Notes: generated by a model not told the origin, from the sequence alone. A stretch of 64,000 nucleotides of DNA from Plectrocnemia conspersa (GCA_009617715.1 VTFK01000033.1:620001-684000), one strand, 5' to 3'. Counted from the stretch's first letter, positions 1-12,930 are shown. Program-made: numbers and translations.

Positions 1-2440
1 TATTAAAAATAAAATTTTCATTGCCTTTTCAAAAATTGTAAGAAAACTTTAAAATTCATTATAAAATATTATCACACATTCAGTTAAATAAACATATTAT
101 TTTTTAATTGAAATTACTTTCATAATTATTTTATGTAACTAAAATAAATGTTTAAACACATCCTATACAAAATGTCCTTTTTTTTAAAAAAAACAATATG
201 TCAGTTATTTTTATTTATTTATTAATGAATATTAAATTTTTAATTAAAACTGCTGTTTAAATAACTAAACATTTCTTGCTTAATGGTTTCAGATTGTTTA
301 TTAAATTTAGACGACAGTCTAAATAATATCTCAACTTTGTACTAGGCACATTTAAGAGATTAATATAATGATAATTCAATAACATTAAAAATTATTTAAA
401 GGGAAATTTAAAAAATAATCATTTTTACAGGACCGATAAAAACCAGTTTTTAATTGTCATAATAACTAGAAAACATATTTTTTTATATTAATTATTATTA
501 TATAATTATTTTTATTCAATTTAAATATCATAATTTATGTTTTCCTCGCTCTATAATAATTTTTAATAATATTATCTTTATTTTTGCACGTGTCTTGTCC
601 GCCACCCAAAATTCCCTCGATTCATTACATATTAAATACATAGCCAAGAAGTGAAATTTAAGCTTGTTTATCTTCAATTTGAATATAGCGAACATCAACT
701 CGTACATAAATTGTTATAAGTTTGATGTTCGCAAAGCGAACTTAATGTCTAAGTTTTATTAATACAATTAATTAAACATGTGTTATACTCTTGATGTCTA
801 TTTGATCAATTTACAACGATCCTTTTTGTGGGTAAAGTAAATATTTTCAGTCAAATCATATTTTCCAATTACTTACAAGGATATAAAGTATCTAATTCCG
901 AGTTAGCCTTGAACACAAATCGGCGTATTAACTTCAAGAAAAACAGACCTGTAACGCTTTTAATTACGTGAAATGTTTCGAAAATTATTCACGCCACGAC
1001 ATTTGGACGCGATCCAATATAGAACTCATCACAAAATTAATTATCGTAAAATTAAACCGGTAAACGTAATGGTTTTTTAGGTAAATATCTAACCACTGTA
1101 TAATAAACTTATAAGTGATACTGAAATTAAATTGCCATAACAAAGTAGTAAATAAAAAATCAATTCAATATTTTATAAATGTGGAACTAATATTTTAAAA
1201 TAAGAAGAAATGCTATACTTTAATTTTGTTAATTGTTTCTAAACTTAAAATATATTTAAAAATCATTTTCAAGCTCATAATAATGAACTTTTATATATTT
1301 AATTGATTGAAAGCTAAAGTTAAAAAAGTTAAACTTTGAGTTACTTATTTCTTATAACCGTTTAAACAACTCGTTAAATATAAGATTTATATTAAGTCGC
1401 AATTTATCAGTAAAAGCGTAGATAAAATAATTGTGAACTAATTAAAACAAAAAAGCCGGCTTTTTACAAGCGCACTTGACGATCGGAAATGGACCTAAGA
1501 TGATAACAATAATTATTCTATATGATCGTTACTCGAAAACCCATTCTTATTAAAAAAGAAATAGAAAAAAATAAATATTTTTGTATTGCATATCTTATCA
1601 TTATGGCCTAATAGGTTTTACCAATGCTTTATATACAAACCATAATTACACAATTAAAAAAATATAGCAATATATATTTAAAATGTAATAAAGAGATCAT
1701 CGTTATCTTAGTTCAGGTCCACTAAAATATTCTGATTCCACCCCGAATTGTCTCATTAGCCGAAGACCAATAGTAGGAAAGAGCAAAGGCACTCATCACA
1801 TTTTAAATTAAATAAAAATATTCAAATTTTAAAAGTGAAGAACAAGTGCGTTTCTTAGTCTTCTAGGTTCATATCATTATTGTGAGTTTGACTTGCGCTT
1901 GCTTATTCCAAGTCGAAAGCGAAGTGGTGGTTTAGTATCAAGTACTAAATAAAGTGTTTCAAAAAATTATATGAATAAATTGTTTGTGCTTACATATCCT
2001 TATGTCCCCAAAAGTTCTCGATCGTCTAGCTAATGAAATAATTTGAAGCATAAATATATGTCTAATTTCGAAATAATTCTTACAAAAAAATTTTGTACAC
2101 ATACATAAAAACCATTTAGTTTTGATATTTGAGCTTATTTATATTATTTGTGTTAAGCCATACATCAAAGTAGAAACCGAAGACTCGCACAATTAAGTAG
2201 AACTAATTGATGCCCCCATTCAGAATCTGGAACAAATCCGGGAATTTTTTTCCAGACAAATATTATTTCGGTAAATCATTATTGATTTTAAATGTATAGT
2301 CTTTTCAATTTATTGTAAAAAGAACAGTGAAATCTATTATAAATATACTAAAATAAAAAAAGCAAATTAATTTATATTATTTACAATAACACAAATATAA
2401 AATATATTAAAAATTTAATTTACGTCTAGCTTTGATAATA
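1..2440. other. AT-rich non-coding stretch, no gene seen
   Basis: Long AT-rich sequence with no credible open frame, RNA gene or transposon protein on either strand. A small hairpin occurs at 688-732, where an 11-base arm (gcgaacatcaa) is repeated inverted 23 bases later. It is read as upstream flank or intron of the plus-strand gene further right. Confidence 0.6.
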
Positions 2441-3060
2441 AAAAATAGTTAGTCTCTTAACTTTTATGACTGTTGAATTCAAGTCACACGTGCCATCTTC
2501 GTAATTCGTGCAATAAAGAAAGTATTTCTAAAATAATTTATAGGAGCAAAAAAAATAGATAAGTAGAGTTAACTATGTCGCGTCCAAGTGTGGAATTCGT
2601 CGGCTAAAAATTGCCACGGCTGGCTCGAAAAAATTTGTCAAAATTCCTCGTCATAATTCGAAAATGGTGGCATCAGCAAGGCCAATTTTTTATTTTCGAA
2701 AATAGTTGACAAGTTAATGGTGCGAGTCGTGTCCCATTAAAAAAAATGGTCAGTCGCTTTTCATCTCTAAAGAACACTATGACTCGTCGACGTTGATCAA
2801 ATTATGAATGCGAACTACGAGACTAATAAACAACTTCCGAATATAACCAATAAAGGGTTATTTATTAAGGAAGGTTGAATGGGAGACAATATTTAAAGGT
2901 GCTAAAGAAACATGTCGTACCAAACGCAAAGCAAATGTTTGACTGAAACCGAAATGGGACTCCAAGTTGAAATAAGGGAGTGAAAATGAAAACGCTAGCG
3001 AATATTAAATATGTTTGAGAGCGAACGGTTTATTTTAAAATAAGAAGACGTCAGCGAAAT
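2440..3060. promoter_or_regulatory. Less AT-rich island, possible conserved non-coding block
   Basis: The base composition rises clearly above the surrounding AT-rich DNA (for example 2578-2660 and 2720-2830), with no open frame and no recognisable transposon. Such compositionally distinct islands in large insect introns are often enhancers or unique conserved sequence, but that is inference only; a decayed transposon is an alternative. Confidence 0.25.
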
Positions 3061-4640
3061 CACAAATATGTATTATAATAATATCTACATATGTATGTTA
3101 TACGAAATGTAAGCTTAATGGACAATTTCAGAGTAAAGATAATGAAAGATTATTCTAATAAATGCTAAGAGCTCATTCATATGTAAAAGACTATGAACAC
3201 ATAACTCTTACAAAGGAACAGATTTTTTATTTTTATGTTATGAAATATATAATAGCTAGTAATATAACACAATATCCTTAAAACTACAGTTGTTTTGTTG
3301 CTGAAGATCTCACATTTCATACAAATTATTTTCTATGTCTTGGTAAACCAATAAAGATTGATTAATGTAAAGATGTATATATTTTGCAAGCGCTGAGTAT
3401 TTGATTTATTACTAATATTATTTTAAATCTGCAGTTGTAACCTAATAGGCGTAACAAACTCTTGATATTTAAAAAAATTTAAAAAAATTAAAGTACTATA
3501 AGTATAATTTAAACTTAACTATATTTAGAAAATTAATGTTTTTCTACATAGTTAAAATTATTAAATAGACACGCAGATTTCTATTTAATGCATGAATGAA
3601 ACGGCTAATAAAATAATATTGAACATACTTTAAAATGGCTAAGACTTAACTAAATTCATTTAATACCTGATCTATAATAACAGAACCGCTTTAAACATAC
3701 GTTTTAGAATAAATTTTTGCCTGTTGGTTAATTTAAAATGCTATATTTCTTTGTTATTTAAACCATAATTGTCCATAAAAATCAACTTTTAAAATAGTTA
3801 ATTGCGCTAAAAATTTTTTAGCATCATATCGCAAGCATATCATTAATAATGTATTTTTCTAGCAATTTTAATTGCGTTGTTTTTATGCACGTATATAGTT
3901 TTTATGACTCATTGCTTCTTATGCAATAACATTTCGTCGATTTATATGTTTTTATGAACGAAATAATTAAGAGTGGTCTTTTGCAATTTATTTTTAGAAT
4001 ATATTATTTAAAAAATAAAAATCTCGGTATTTTAATGAAAATTACGGAAAATTGAAAAGACAATTTTTATATATTTACAGTGAGTAAAACTGTCTTATTA
4101 TTTTAAATATTTAAATAACTATATAGTTTGCAATATAATCTTTATATATTACATATAAAATCATCAAAAATAGAATTGTCTTATACAGTACAAAACATTC
4201 ATATTTTTTTATGCGCCTAAATTAATTAGATGGATTTAAAAAAATAACTTTTACTTTAATTAACATTATTTATCCTGTTATTGAAAAATTATTTTTATAC
4301 TTACATATTTACAATATGCTAAGCATCATGTTTTCACGTATTGCAGTAGCACGTAATCGGTCGTCAATACGTCACTGTTCAGTTTCTTCAGCGGTTTCAT
4401 TAGCATATATTGCAGTATAGCACGTAGTAAGTCGCCAGAACGCCACTGTGAGGCTCAATTTTCAACTCATGGTAGTCGGAATGACATATGCAAATGCCAC
4501 GTCACTACTGTCACCGTTTGGGAGAAGTTTTTGCTACATACATACACATGTATCTTTGGTTTTATAGTATAAATATAAACGTATGGAAATTAAGTTGTTG
4601 CTAAAAATATTTACTAATATATTTTAATTATAATCCTCTA
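3060..4640. repeat. AT-rich stretch with a short duplication and a repeat tail
   Basis: No gene is visible. A segment of about 40 bases beginning tattgcagtagcacgtaa near 4337 is repeated, diverged, near 4409, giving a period of about 72 bases. Just downstream, 4489-4529 (tgcaaatgccacgtcactac onward) matches 18723-18764. The two copies look like the 3' tail of a dispersed retroelement. Confidence 0.45.
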
Positions 4641-4979
4641 AGAAATGTGATTAAATATTTCAAAGAGCGTAACACCTGAACACCTATAAATAGTGCATCA
4701 CTTCTTCACGATGTTTAGACTGTGACATCACAGTATAACGTATAACTAAATAAATATACCTACGCATATGAAACGCGCAGTTCTAAAATGAAAGCGCTTC
4801 AAAACAAAATCCGAGTGGAGAATATTTTAATAAATTAATATATTCATTGCTTACTTGTTAATTCAAATTCATATTATATTGTTTTAAAAACAAAAACTAA
4901 ACGATATTCATTTATTTTTTCGTATTAATTTAATATGTCAGAAAATCGTTTTAACAGTTATTTTTAAATCGCATTCCGC

Positions 4980-5180
4980 AAAAACGTTTCTTCTGTGTCC
5001 CTCTTTCAAAATAATCTCCTTACAGCAACCGTGGGTAAGTGGAAATTTCATTAGAGCAATTTTTAGTCAGTATTTGTAAAACGCTAAGACTTCCGCGAAT
5101 TATACACAACGCGTAACGCGAAAAGTTTTATTTGAAGAACCCAGCGAATTCGGAGTTTGTGTGATGTCGCTTTGTACACA
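4980..5180 (+). other. Possible 9-nt microexon between strong splice sites
   Basis: The sequence ctccttacag (acceptor ending at 5025) is followed by nine bases, CAACCGTGG (5026-5034), and then a perfect GTAAGT donor (5035-5040). The pyrimidine-rich run upstream (ttcttctgtgtccctctttc) supports the acceptor. Nine bases would insert three codons without changing frame. The pairing may be chance or may mark a recursive-splicing step, and there is no protein evidence. Confidence 0.2.
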
Positions 5181-6300
5181 CAGGGCCTGGATTTATTTTC
5201 TTGCCTTCAACTCGTCTTTTACTATACTTTCATACTTTCAAAAAAGCTTTTATATTGATAAAAAAACGCAACATTGAAAACACATGTCAAATATAAAATC
5301 AAACTTATAATATAGACTTAAAGTATAAGAGTGATCGGCAAAAATTTTACACGAAAACTTTATTAAACTAAAGTAAAATCTACTTCATCTTTGTTATGAA
5401 GATAATCGATTTGTATGAATTCTGAACCCTTTTACAGTTCAATAAAATGAACATATTCTTCTTCTTTAAATCGCTCCAACTTATTAATTTTGCATTATAA
5501 GCTTTGAAAATTTTTAAGTAATCATTGATCAATTTTCTATAAAGAGACAATAATAAATCAGACCTAAATCTGAACATACAAAATAATTGCTTTCTAATAA
5601 CTAAAGGGTTATATTAATTGTCCAAAATACGCACTATATTTAGTGCTCGCTTTTGCGTTGGCGTTCTCGCGTGTATGTCACACAAGACACATATTTGTGA
5701 TATATATATAATCATAAAAAATATTATTCACAACACGTGCATATAAATATACTCACACATTTACAATCTACATATATTTCACCTGTCAGTGTGTCCCTCT
5801 CTACTGTGACGGTCTTTTAAAATTCAGAAAATGTCAACAATTTACATATTGTATTCTAAAACCAATATTTAACTGTTCAAATAACTGAGAATGAATATAA
5901 TATTTTTTTAATTTTTAATCGCACATGAGTGGTGATAGGAACTGTTCTACTTTTAAAAAATTATATATATTTATAAGATGTACATAACTAGCAGCTTGGT
6001 TTTATTTGCTTTTATAAGACAAATGGTTGTCCTCATAATACGCTTGAACAACACAGTTATAATGTTCACTTGTCTAGCATATGGAAACCGGAGAGCCTTG
6101 ATATTTATAAGTAAATAAATTAAATATTCATTGGTAATGTTTAACATATTTTTTATTATTGATTTGTTTATCAAATTTTTAATGGACATATTTTTTTACA
6201 GTATTAAATTAAATTATATAGCTCAAAAAACCACTCAACCTCTATTTATTACTTATTGCAATTTAAATGGTAAATAAATATATTTATAAATTGTTTATTG
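5180..6300. other. AT-rich non-coding stretch, nothing recognised
   Basis: Both strands carry only short chance open frames of low-complexity composition (rich in I, L, K, N and F). No RNA gene or repeat boundary could be defined. Confidence 0.6.
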
Positions 6301-6419
6301 ATCATTAAGACATCAAATCTTCCACGAAGCCAAACTTGCGTCAATGCTTGAGAACCACTGTTAGTCACCTACCCACTTGCTAGAGTTAGGTAAAAATAAA
6401 AACAGTAGTTTGTTTAGCG

Positions 6420-6531
6420 TCAGTTTTGATACTTTAGTGTCACTTAGAGCACGTCTATTCGGTTATTCGCAATAACAGTATAAAAATAATCGTGAGTTCG
6501 TTACAACCCTTGTTCTTGCGTTGTACCTAAA
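6420..6531 (+). promoter_or_regulatory. Candidate promoter and non-coding first exon
   Basis: A perfect insect initiator, TCAGTT, lies at 6420-6425 inside a less AT-rich island (6300-6660). No ATG occurs between it and a GTGAGT donor at 6532-6537; a second GTGAGT starts at 6492. This would give a non-coding leader exon of about 110 bases lying 4 kb upstream of the PDE4-like exon on the same strand. There is no clear downstream promoter element at +28 and no TATA box at the right distance, so the call rests on the initiator, the lack of ATG and the donor. Confidence 0.25.
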
Positions 6532-6659
6532 GTGAGTGGTTATTGTGGAGGTTTTCAAGGTTTCTTGTTAATTTCGCACGTCCACCCTATACGTCGCGGT
6601 TAAAACATTTAACGTTATATATGAATGGTGGTTGATCCGGTTAAGGGAGCTATAAATTA

Positions 6660-7736
6660 GAATGAAGAGGGTTAAATCTTCATTGTTGGATGGCCAACGA
6701 TATTATTCGGTTAGTTCTCAACAGCCTACGGGAATATTTTAATTTATTTCTTTCAACTGTCATTAATCATTCTGATGGTTTGGATTGTTTACTTTAAGAA
6801 GCTGGAAAAAATCAATATTTTTGCTTACGTCAACTTTATATAAGAATATATTCCCACATAAAATAAAATTGTAAATAATATTTCTAAACCCAAGAGTTTA
6901 ATTTTTAAATTGATTTAAAATATAATCTTGTTAAAAGCAGCATTAGTATATTTACAGTAGGTATTTATTTTTGTTACAATACTATTATTAAAAGAGTTGT
7001 ATAATTATACACAAGAAAAATACAGCTAATTGCGAATTAACGGATTTTGTAAAAAATAAAAACAATAAATTAATGCTTTAAATGTTATACGAAAATTGTT
7101 TGCATATTTTAAACTAATATTTACTTTTCTAATTGGTCCATATATTGCTTTTGATTATCGTGGAAGATGAGTTAGTTAAACTATTGTTACATATATAATA
7201 AAAGATTGACAGTTACATAGTATCTTTATCAATAAAAAGTTTTACTATAATATGAATCCATTTTTGGATAGGGTGTGCTAGTTTTTTTTACTGCTTATAA
7301 GCATTTTTTAATTTGTTAGTATACTCTTAGGAATGAGTTAATTTTACATATTTTTTTCTATAATTATGTTTGTTGTTATTTATTTACTATTATTTAATGT
7401 TGCATTTATAGTAAATTATCGAAAACATTGGTGATTTTTAACGTTATATTGCTTTGATTTATTTTAACACTTTTCTAGTATAATTTCCGATAATTTATTT
7501 TAAATATTTATTATCTATAATTCGGCTTTTGTGATTTTTTTATATGAATACAGAGGCTTTTAATATTTTTTATAAAATATTTTTTATTCAAATATTTTTT
7601 AATCTATTGATATTATTTTCTATAGATATTATTAAATCAAATTAAAAAATATATATAATTTTTATGATTTATATTTATTATTTATTTAGTAATATTTGTA
7701 AATATATAACTATCTGGGTACCTCAAAACAGTGAAA
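6660..7736. other. AT-rich non-coding stretch, nothing recognised
   Basis: Very AT-rich with scattered homopolymer runs. No gene, RNA or repeat with definable ends was found. Confidence 0.6.
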
Positions 7737-8900
7737 GATCGACCGCCGTACATGTACGGCGATACTCCTTAAGGGGTTAAGGTGAGGCATATCTAAAAAC
7801 CTGTCACACTGATTTCACTTGCAAACTTTTGCCCCAAAATTAAATTTATTAGTATTCGAAAAATCGTGTTCTTTACATAAAATAATTCATACGCTAAAAA
7901 CTATTTGATCAAAACGTCTCAAAAATAATTCAGTTAAGTTTTAGAACGTTATGAAATTTAGTTTGCTAAAAGTTTTAATATTATAAACGTTTTTAGTACC
8001 TAAATATTTTTAATGCATTATACAATATAATGATTTTATAAATCTTTATTTTTTAGTGAATAACTAGATTTTTTGAATGATGCTTGAGATAATACATACA
8101 CTTAATTAAAATAATTTTTAATAAAAAAGTGTATTTGAATTGATATAAAACCAAGCTCACTTGCAAACTTTTGCCTTATAATTTCTTAGTCTTTTAAAGT
8201 TCTGCTCTTAACATAAAACAATTTAAAATGAATCATTATTATTTTTAGTATGAATTGAGCAATAACCTGATTTTTGTATGGTGCTTGAGATAATGCATAA
8301 ACATAATCCAATTTTATTAAGAGATTGCATATGAATTGACAAAAAATTAAATACACTAGCAAACATTTGACCCACAATTTCTGTCTTTTATAAATTTGCT
8401 CTTAGCATAAAATAATTTAAAATGTATATTAAATCTTGACACACACAAGAAACGAGTTCATCAAAACGTCTTGAAAATAATTTACTTCAGTTTACATAAC
8501 GTTATAAAATACAGTTTTCGAGAAATTAAAATATAACATGACGATTTGAGTACTTCACACATTTCGTACTGAAACAATTAATATGTAAACACTGCATAAT
8601 TTAAATAGAAAGAGTACGTATTACTTTGTAGTTAAAAAATATGTGTCAAGATACACAGCACAAAATTATGTCAAAATAAGCTTTGTGAGATTAATTAAAG
8701 TAGGTCAAATTTTATTCCTCGTCTAGTTTTAATAAATACACAGAATATTTTTGTATAATATTTTAAGATATTTAATATCTATTTATTTAATTCTGTGTTC
8801 ATGTAACATTTTCATACACAAAGTGGGTCAAAGTTTGTAAAACGATTTTTATGTATATGTCGATTTTATAAAATAAATATTCTACAAATTTTTGTTAATA
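7737..8900. repeat. Degenerate repeat array headed by a GC palindrome
   Basis: The block opens with an 18-bp perfect palindrome, cgccgtacatgtacggcg (7744-7761), and a near-palindrome around ccttaaggggttaagg. Diverged units follow: the phrase cacttgcaaacttttgcc starts near 7818 and 8157 and recurs altered near 8352, while gatgcttgagataatacata near 8079 recurs near 8278. An inverted form (gtgggtcaaagtttgtaaaa) occurs at about 8823. Subterminal repeats within inverted ends suggest an old DNA transposon or satellite-like array. It holds no coding sequence. Confidence 0.5.
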
Positions 8901-10370
8901 GTTTACAAAATTTTATACATACAATATTAAAATTTCATAAAAAATGTATATAAAATAAAATATGGTACGCTAAAACATAAATTAAATACATCAGTTGATT
9001 CACAGTATATTAAAAATATTACTTAAAGTATTACATAAAACACAATCTATCACTAAACTATTGCCAAAGTACATAACAGTTCAGTGATATTAATTTAGTA
9101 GAAAAAATGTTTTTGAGATGAATGAAACGTAAGAGCAAAATTTATAAAACGTATAAAAAGCATAGAAAAGCTCTTAAACTTTTTAGTTCAGCACTCTCAA
9201 CATTTCAATTTTTTATCTTAACTTAAAACTTATAAATGTTGTGTATTTTTACAATATGTTTCATACTTTTTAAATATTATTATTTAACAAGGACATATAG
9301 AATAAAAACACACTATAGTAGTTCCATTTCAGTATTTAAAAAATATTGTGTAGTATTAAAAACAGCAAACTCTACATTGTCTAAAAAGTATTAAATCATC
9401 ATCTTGAAACGCTTTTACGCAGCTGTTTACTTTCATACATATTTTTGACTTACATTGATAAAATTAATATAATCACCTAATTGCATTTAAATTAGTATTT
9501 CAGATAATTGTTAAGATACTATTTTCAGTTAAAAATGAAAATAAATGCTTTATTGTTCCTTGAATATGCTACATATCTATTTAAAAAAATATTTTCGTTA
9601 GTTCAAAATATTGATATGATTATTAATACTAGTAAAATACTAATATACTAATAAAATTTTAATTTAAAAAAATGTTACAATATCAGGGTGGATTATTAAT
9701 ATATCTCGTATTTATAAAAATAATTATTTGTGCTGTAATAGGGGTAAATGGTTGCGATTGTCTACATTTGGTATGTTAGATTTTATTAGTGACATTAACT
9801 GGACTTATCAATCCTTATGATTTGTTGTTCAAGCGTATTGTGGAAACCTCTTCTCATAATTTTTATAACAATGTATTGTAAACGAAAATTACTGTTCATT
9901 ATTTGATTTTTTTATTACATTTTTTAAAATGAAAAATATTCTTGATAGCTTTTCTTATTTTTATACCCTATTAAAATGAGGGAGATATTTATGCCCCACT
10001 TTATATTATCAATCGTATATACATAAACCTAAAATAATTTAATTCAAAATTTTAAAAAGGAACTTTACACATACCCACTAAAACTAATTTGTTGAAAAAA
10101 TATAAATATTTAGATGCAAACTTATATTTTCTATCATAAATAAACAGTGCACCATTAGTAAATACCGTGATAAATAAAACCATACCATACTAAATCAACT
10201 TAAAATATTTTGAAAGTAAATTTTATCAGAATTTATTATTCTAAAAAATATATTTTTATATATGATATATATATATATATATAGTACATGTGACAAAATT
10301 AAAATATAATCGCGCACATGACGGCTCATTTACAATTTTCCGCCAGATCATTTTAAAAAAGAGCTCACGA
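8900..10370. other. AT-rich non-coding stretch, nothing recognised
   Basis: No gene or repeat with clear ends; a short (TA)n run occurs at about 10262-10283. It lies between the repeat array and the GC-rich exon region. Confidence 0.6.
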
Positions 10371-10549
10371 TTCTAATTATCTCTTTTCTCCTTGTGCGCG
10401 TAATACCTACAGCAAAGGCGTCGGTGAAAATGGTAACCCTTTTTCCCCCGAGTCTGACGAACATGACTCGCAAGTCCGTCAAAATGGACTGATCGTAAAG
10501 CTCGCGGACGTGCGACCAGTGCTCGGACCGGACCCCGCGGGGTCCACAG

Positions 10550-10717
10550 TGATCTGAATTTCGTGAAGAAGAAGCTGCTGGGCGAGGGGGGCGCCGTGGC
10601 GGGCATGAGCCAGCTTAGGGTCCCCGAGCTGAGGCTCGGGGGCCTCCCGTGCCCCCAGCCCTCGGGGGCCCCGCCTACCTCGCACGGCACCAGACGGAGG
10701 CACTCTTGGATATGCGG
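10550..10717 (+). CDS. dnc: PDE4-type cAMP phosphodiesterase (dunce) alternative N-terminal exon, partial
   Basis: This exon encodes part of the N-terminus of a long-form PDE4 cAMP phosphodiesterase; PDE4 enzymes hydrolyse cAMP to AMP. Seen: a GC-rich frame in otherwise AT-rich DNA, GC-ending codons, candidate acceptor gtccacag at 10549 with a weak pyrimidine tract, and a perfect donor GTGAGT at 10718. The frame starts SDLNFVKKKLLGEGG and ends GTRRRHSWIC plus two bases of a Gly codon (phase 2). It has no in-frame stop back to 10464. Known: human PDE4D3 begins with a short exon ending FRRHSWIC, joined to UCR1 (FDVDNG), and the serine of RRHS is a PKA site; RRHS is intact here. If this is instead a first exon, translation could start at the only in-frame ATG, 10605. 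The catalytic exons are outside the window. Identification rests on a short motif recalled without a search. Confidence 0.6.
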
Positions 10718-11440
10718 GTGAGTTCCATAACTATAAAGATTCGTCTAAAGCGGTACTCTCGTTTACATGACCACTACGGGTTTAAAACGAAAGCGTCCAA
10801 GTGTAAAAAGTACGAAAATAAGTAATAAATTCGGGTGTGACGCCCGTATTTGTACAGTGGCGACTATCCGCACGCTTCTTTATTTAATGAATTGTAATAT
10901 GGTCTATCATTATCTTCTTTAAATAATATTTTAATAGAAAATATATTTTTCATCAGTAAAAACTAATACTTATATACTTAGTATTTAACTCTAATAATAT
11001 TAATTAACTTTATTTACTGACTTATAAAATTAATATTAAATTAGATTTTAATTTAATATATAGTATATTGCTAAAAATGTTTATGTAGGGTCTGCTCTAT
11101 TTTTTCGTTACATGTATCTAACAGACGTTTTAAAAAATATATTTCAAAGATATTGAATTTTGGTTAGGGATTTTGAGAATATACTGATTGATTTTATAAT
11201 TGTTATCATATTATAAATGAGATTTCTTTAAAAGGCCATTAATAGCACTATATGCAGCATTCTTAAATTGCCACAAAAGTTTTCTTAACATACCCGATAC
11301 AAATCAGATGATACTGAATTTTGTATTTTTTCAAAGCAATAAAAAAATTTTGTGCCCTAAATCTGTAAGAGGTTAAGTCACCTATTATGTATTTTTAAGG
11401 AAAAAAATACTTGGTTTTTAAGATACATATTGACTTTTAA
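10718..11440 (+). other. Start of the presumed giant intron
   Basis: After the GTGAGT donor the sequence stays moderately GC-containing to about 10880 and then returns to AT-rich intronic DNA. No further exon was recognised in this stretch. Confidence 0.45.
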
Positions 11441-11830
11441 AAGCCAATAACTTAAATTCGTTATGAACTTATTTGAAATTTGCGCAACTGGACTACCGCA
11501 GGGATTAAATATGGGTCCTCTACTATTTATTATACTTAATACCAAATATACACGCGGCAAATAAATAATAAAAATATTTATTAGATTCAGATGATCTAAG
11601 AGTGCTAGAAAATATTCGTACAAATGCGGATTCGTTGTCTTTATAAAAGTACTTCGACTAAATTTAAATATGGTCGTTTGACGACCAAGTGTCACGTTTT
11701 TACATTTTGTAAATTGAGCTATGAGAATTTCTTTAAAAATCAAATTAAAGTGTTTTAAGCAGAAATACTTCCGTAGATAATTTAAAAGCTACACTTTGTC
11801 AGTGTGTGTGATAAAGCGTTGAGTATGCTC
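11440..11830 (+). mobile_element. LINE reverse transcriptase remnant
   Basis: A broken reverse transcriptase of a non-LTR retrotransposon. The plus-strand frame from 11484 reads ATGLPQGLNMGPLLFIIL, matching the PQG..GPLLF motif of LINE polymerases. After a frameshift, DSDDLRVLENIRTNADSLSL (about 11595-11655) corresponds to the catalytic xADDL block and the region after it, and KCHVFTF follows near 11690 where LINEs have the KC..(M/L)(T/S)F block. Stops and frameshifts show it is dead. No ends could be defined. Confidence 0.7.
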
Positions 11831-12830
11831 AGTTTTGTTACGCGGAGCGCGTGTCACTTTAAAAATAAATTGATGATTTTTATTCTGTACGATACATAGC
11901 AAATTCTGATATCTCTACAAGAACATATATTTTTAGTGTTTATAGCCTATTGATTTAATTAGGAGCGTCGTGATATAATTCACTGCATTTCTGGGATAGA
12001 GTTTACTCAATAAATAACTTTTTGAAGTTATTGATAATCAGTCAATACTTAGCGACTTTTAGCTACAATCTATCGATTTGTAAACGCAATGCTAAGAGCA
12101 TGAGAATACAATTTATTTAATTTGAATAAACAATAATTATTTTAATGTTACTGTAAAGTGCCATAGAAAGACGCGATTGCGTCCCTTGTCAACTATGACG
12201 TTAGCGCTCCAGAACGCACTTTTCACATAAAATATTTCTCTTCTTTGGAAGCTTTCTAGACGCCAGAACATTTATGTTTTTGATGATAGTTAGAGGAGCT
12301 AAATCTATTAAATATAATACAACTTTCGTTTCTTGTTACAAAAAATGATTTTTCTTTTTGCTGAGTTATTATTTATTTGTACTTTATAATACAGTGAAAC
12401 TTTATGCTCTAAAAAAACCCATTTCTGGAATTGATTGAGCGTATTTAAAAATCCGTATGTGATTTTTTTATTAAAAAATGGAACAATATTTTTCAGAAGT
12501 TCATAAATATTTAAAATTAAATTATACTTTTCAAATTAAATTATGTATCATAAATAATGTATATTTTCCATATAAATAAAGTATATATATAAACTTTTAG
12601 TTAATTTATTCTATTTTATGTACTCTCATTTTATTTTTGAACGAGTTCGATACTAAATAATTTTAATATTAATAAAAAGTTAGGAGCATTCGCAGTTGTG
12701 CTGTTACATTGCTCATTTAATTTACTACAAAATTATATACTTCTTTATACATCATTTATATATGTTTATATACATATGTATATATAAAAATTGGAGACAT
12801 TGTGTTATTTGATATTAAAGGGTAAATATT
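11830..12830. other. AT-rich intronic stretch, nothing recognised
   Basis: No credible open frame. A slightly less AT-rich patch occurs around 12160-12300, possibly regulatory or repeat-derived; no boundary is visible. Confidence 0.5.
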
Positions 12831-12845
12831 TATGATTTGTTTCAG

Positions 12846-12930
12846 AGTCTCAATCAGTGTAATGTACGACCCTGAGTGCCTTCCACGAGAGACCCTCAGT
12901 TTTTCCACCCCAATTTCTTGCTACTTTTAG
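12846..12930 (+). other. Candidate alternative terminal exon
   Basis: A good acceptor (gatttgtttcag, ending 12845) is followed by a frame that is open only in the phase required by the 10.7 kb exon. It adds VSISVMYDPECLPRETLSFS and seven more residues before a TAG at 12928-12930. An AATAAA occurs at 13052-13057. If used, it would give a truncated N-terminal isoform or a poison transcript. The surrounding 12840-13320 island is less AT-rich than its flanks. No homology supports it and chance remains likely. Confidence 0.2.

Noticed and set aside
4684..4740. TATAAATAG box as a promoter
   Set aside because: No initiator at the right distance and no exon or donor nearby; TATA-like strings are expected by chance in such AT-rich DNA.
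10373..10703. Two overlapping minus-strand frames over the GC-rich exon
   Set aside because: They are antisense shadows of the plus-strand exon, which has the donor site and the PDE4 motif; the antisense proteins show no family features.
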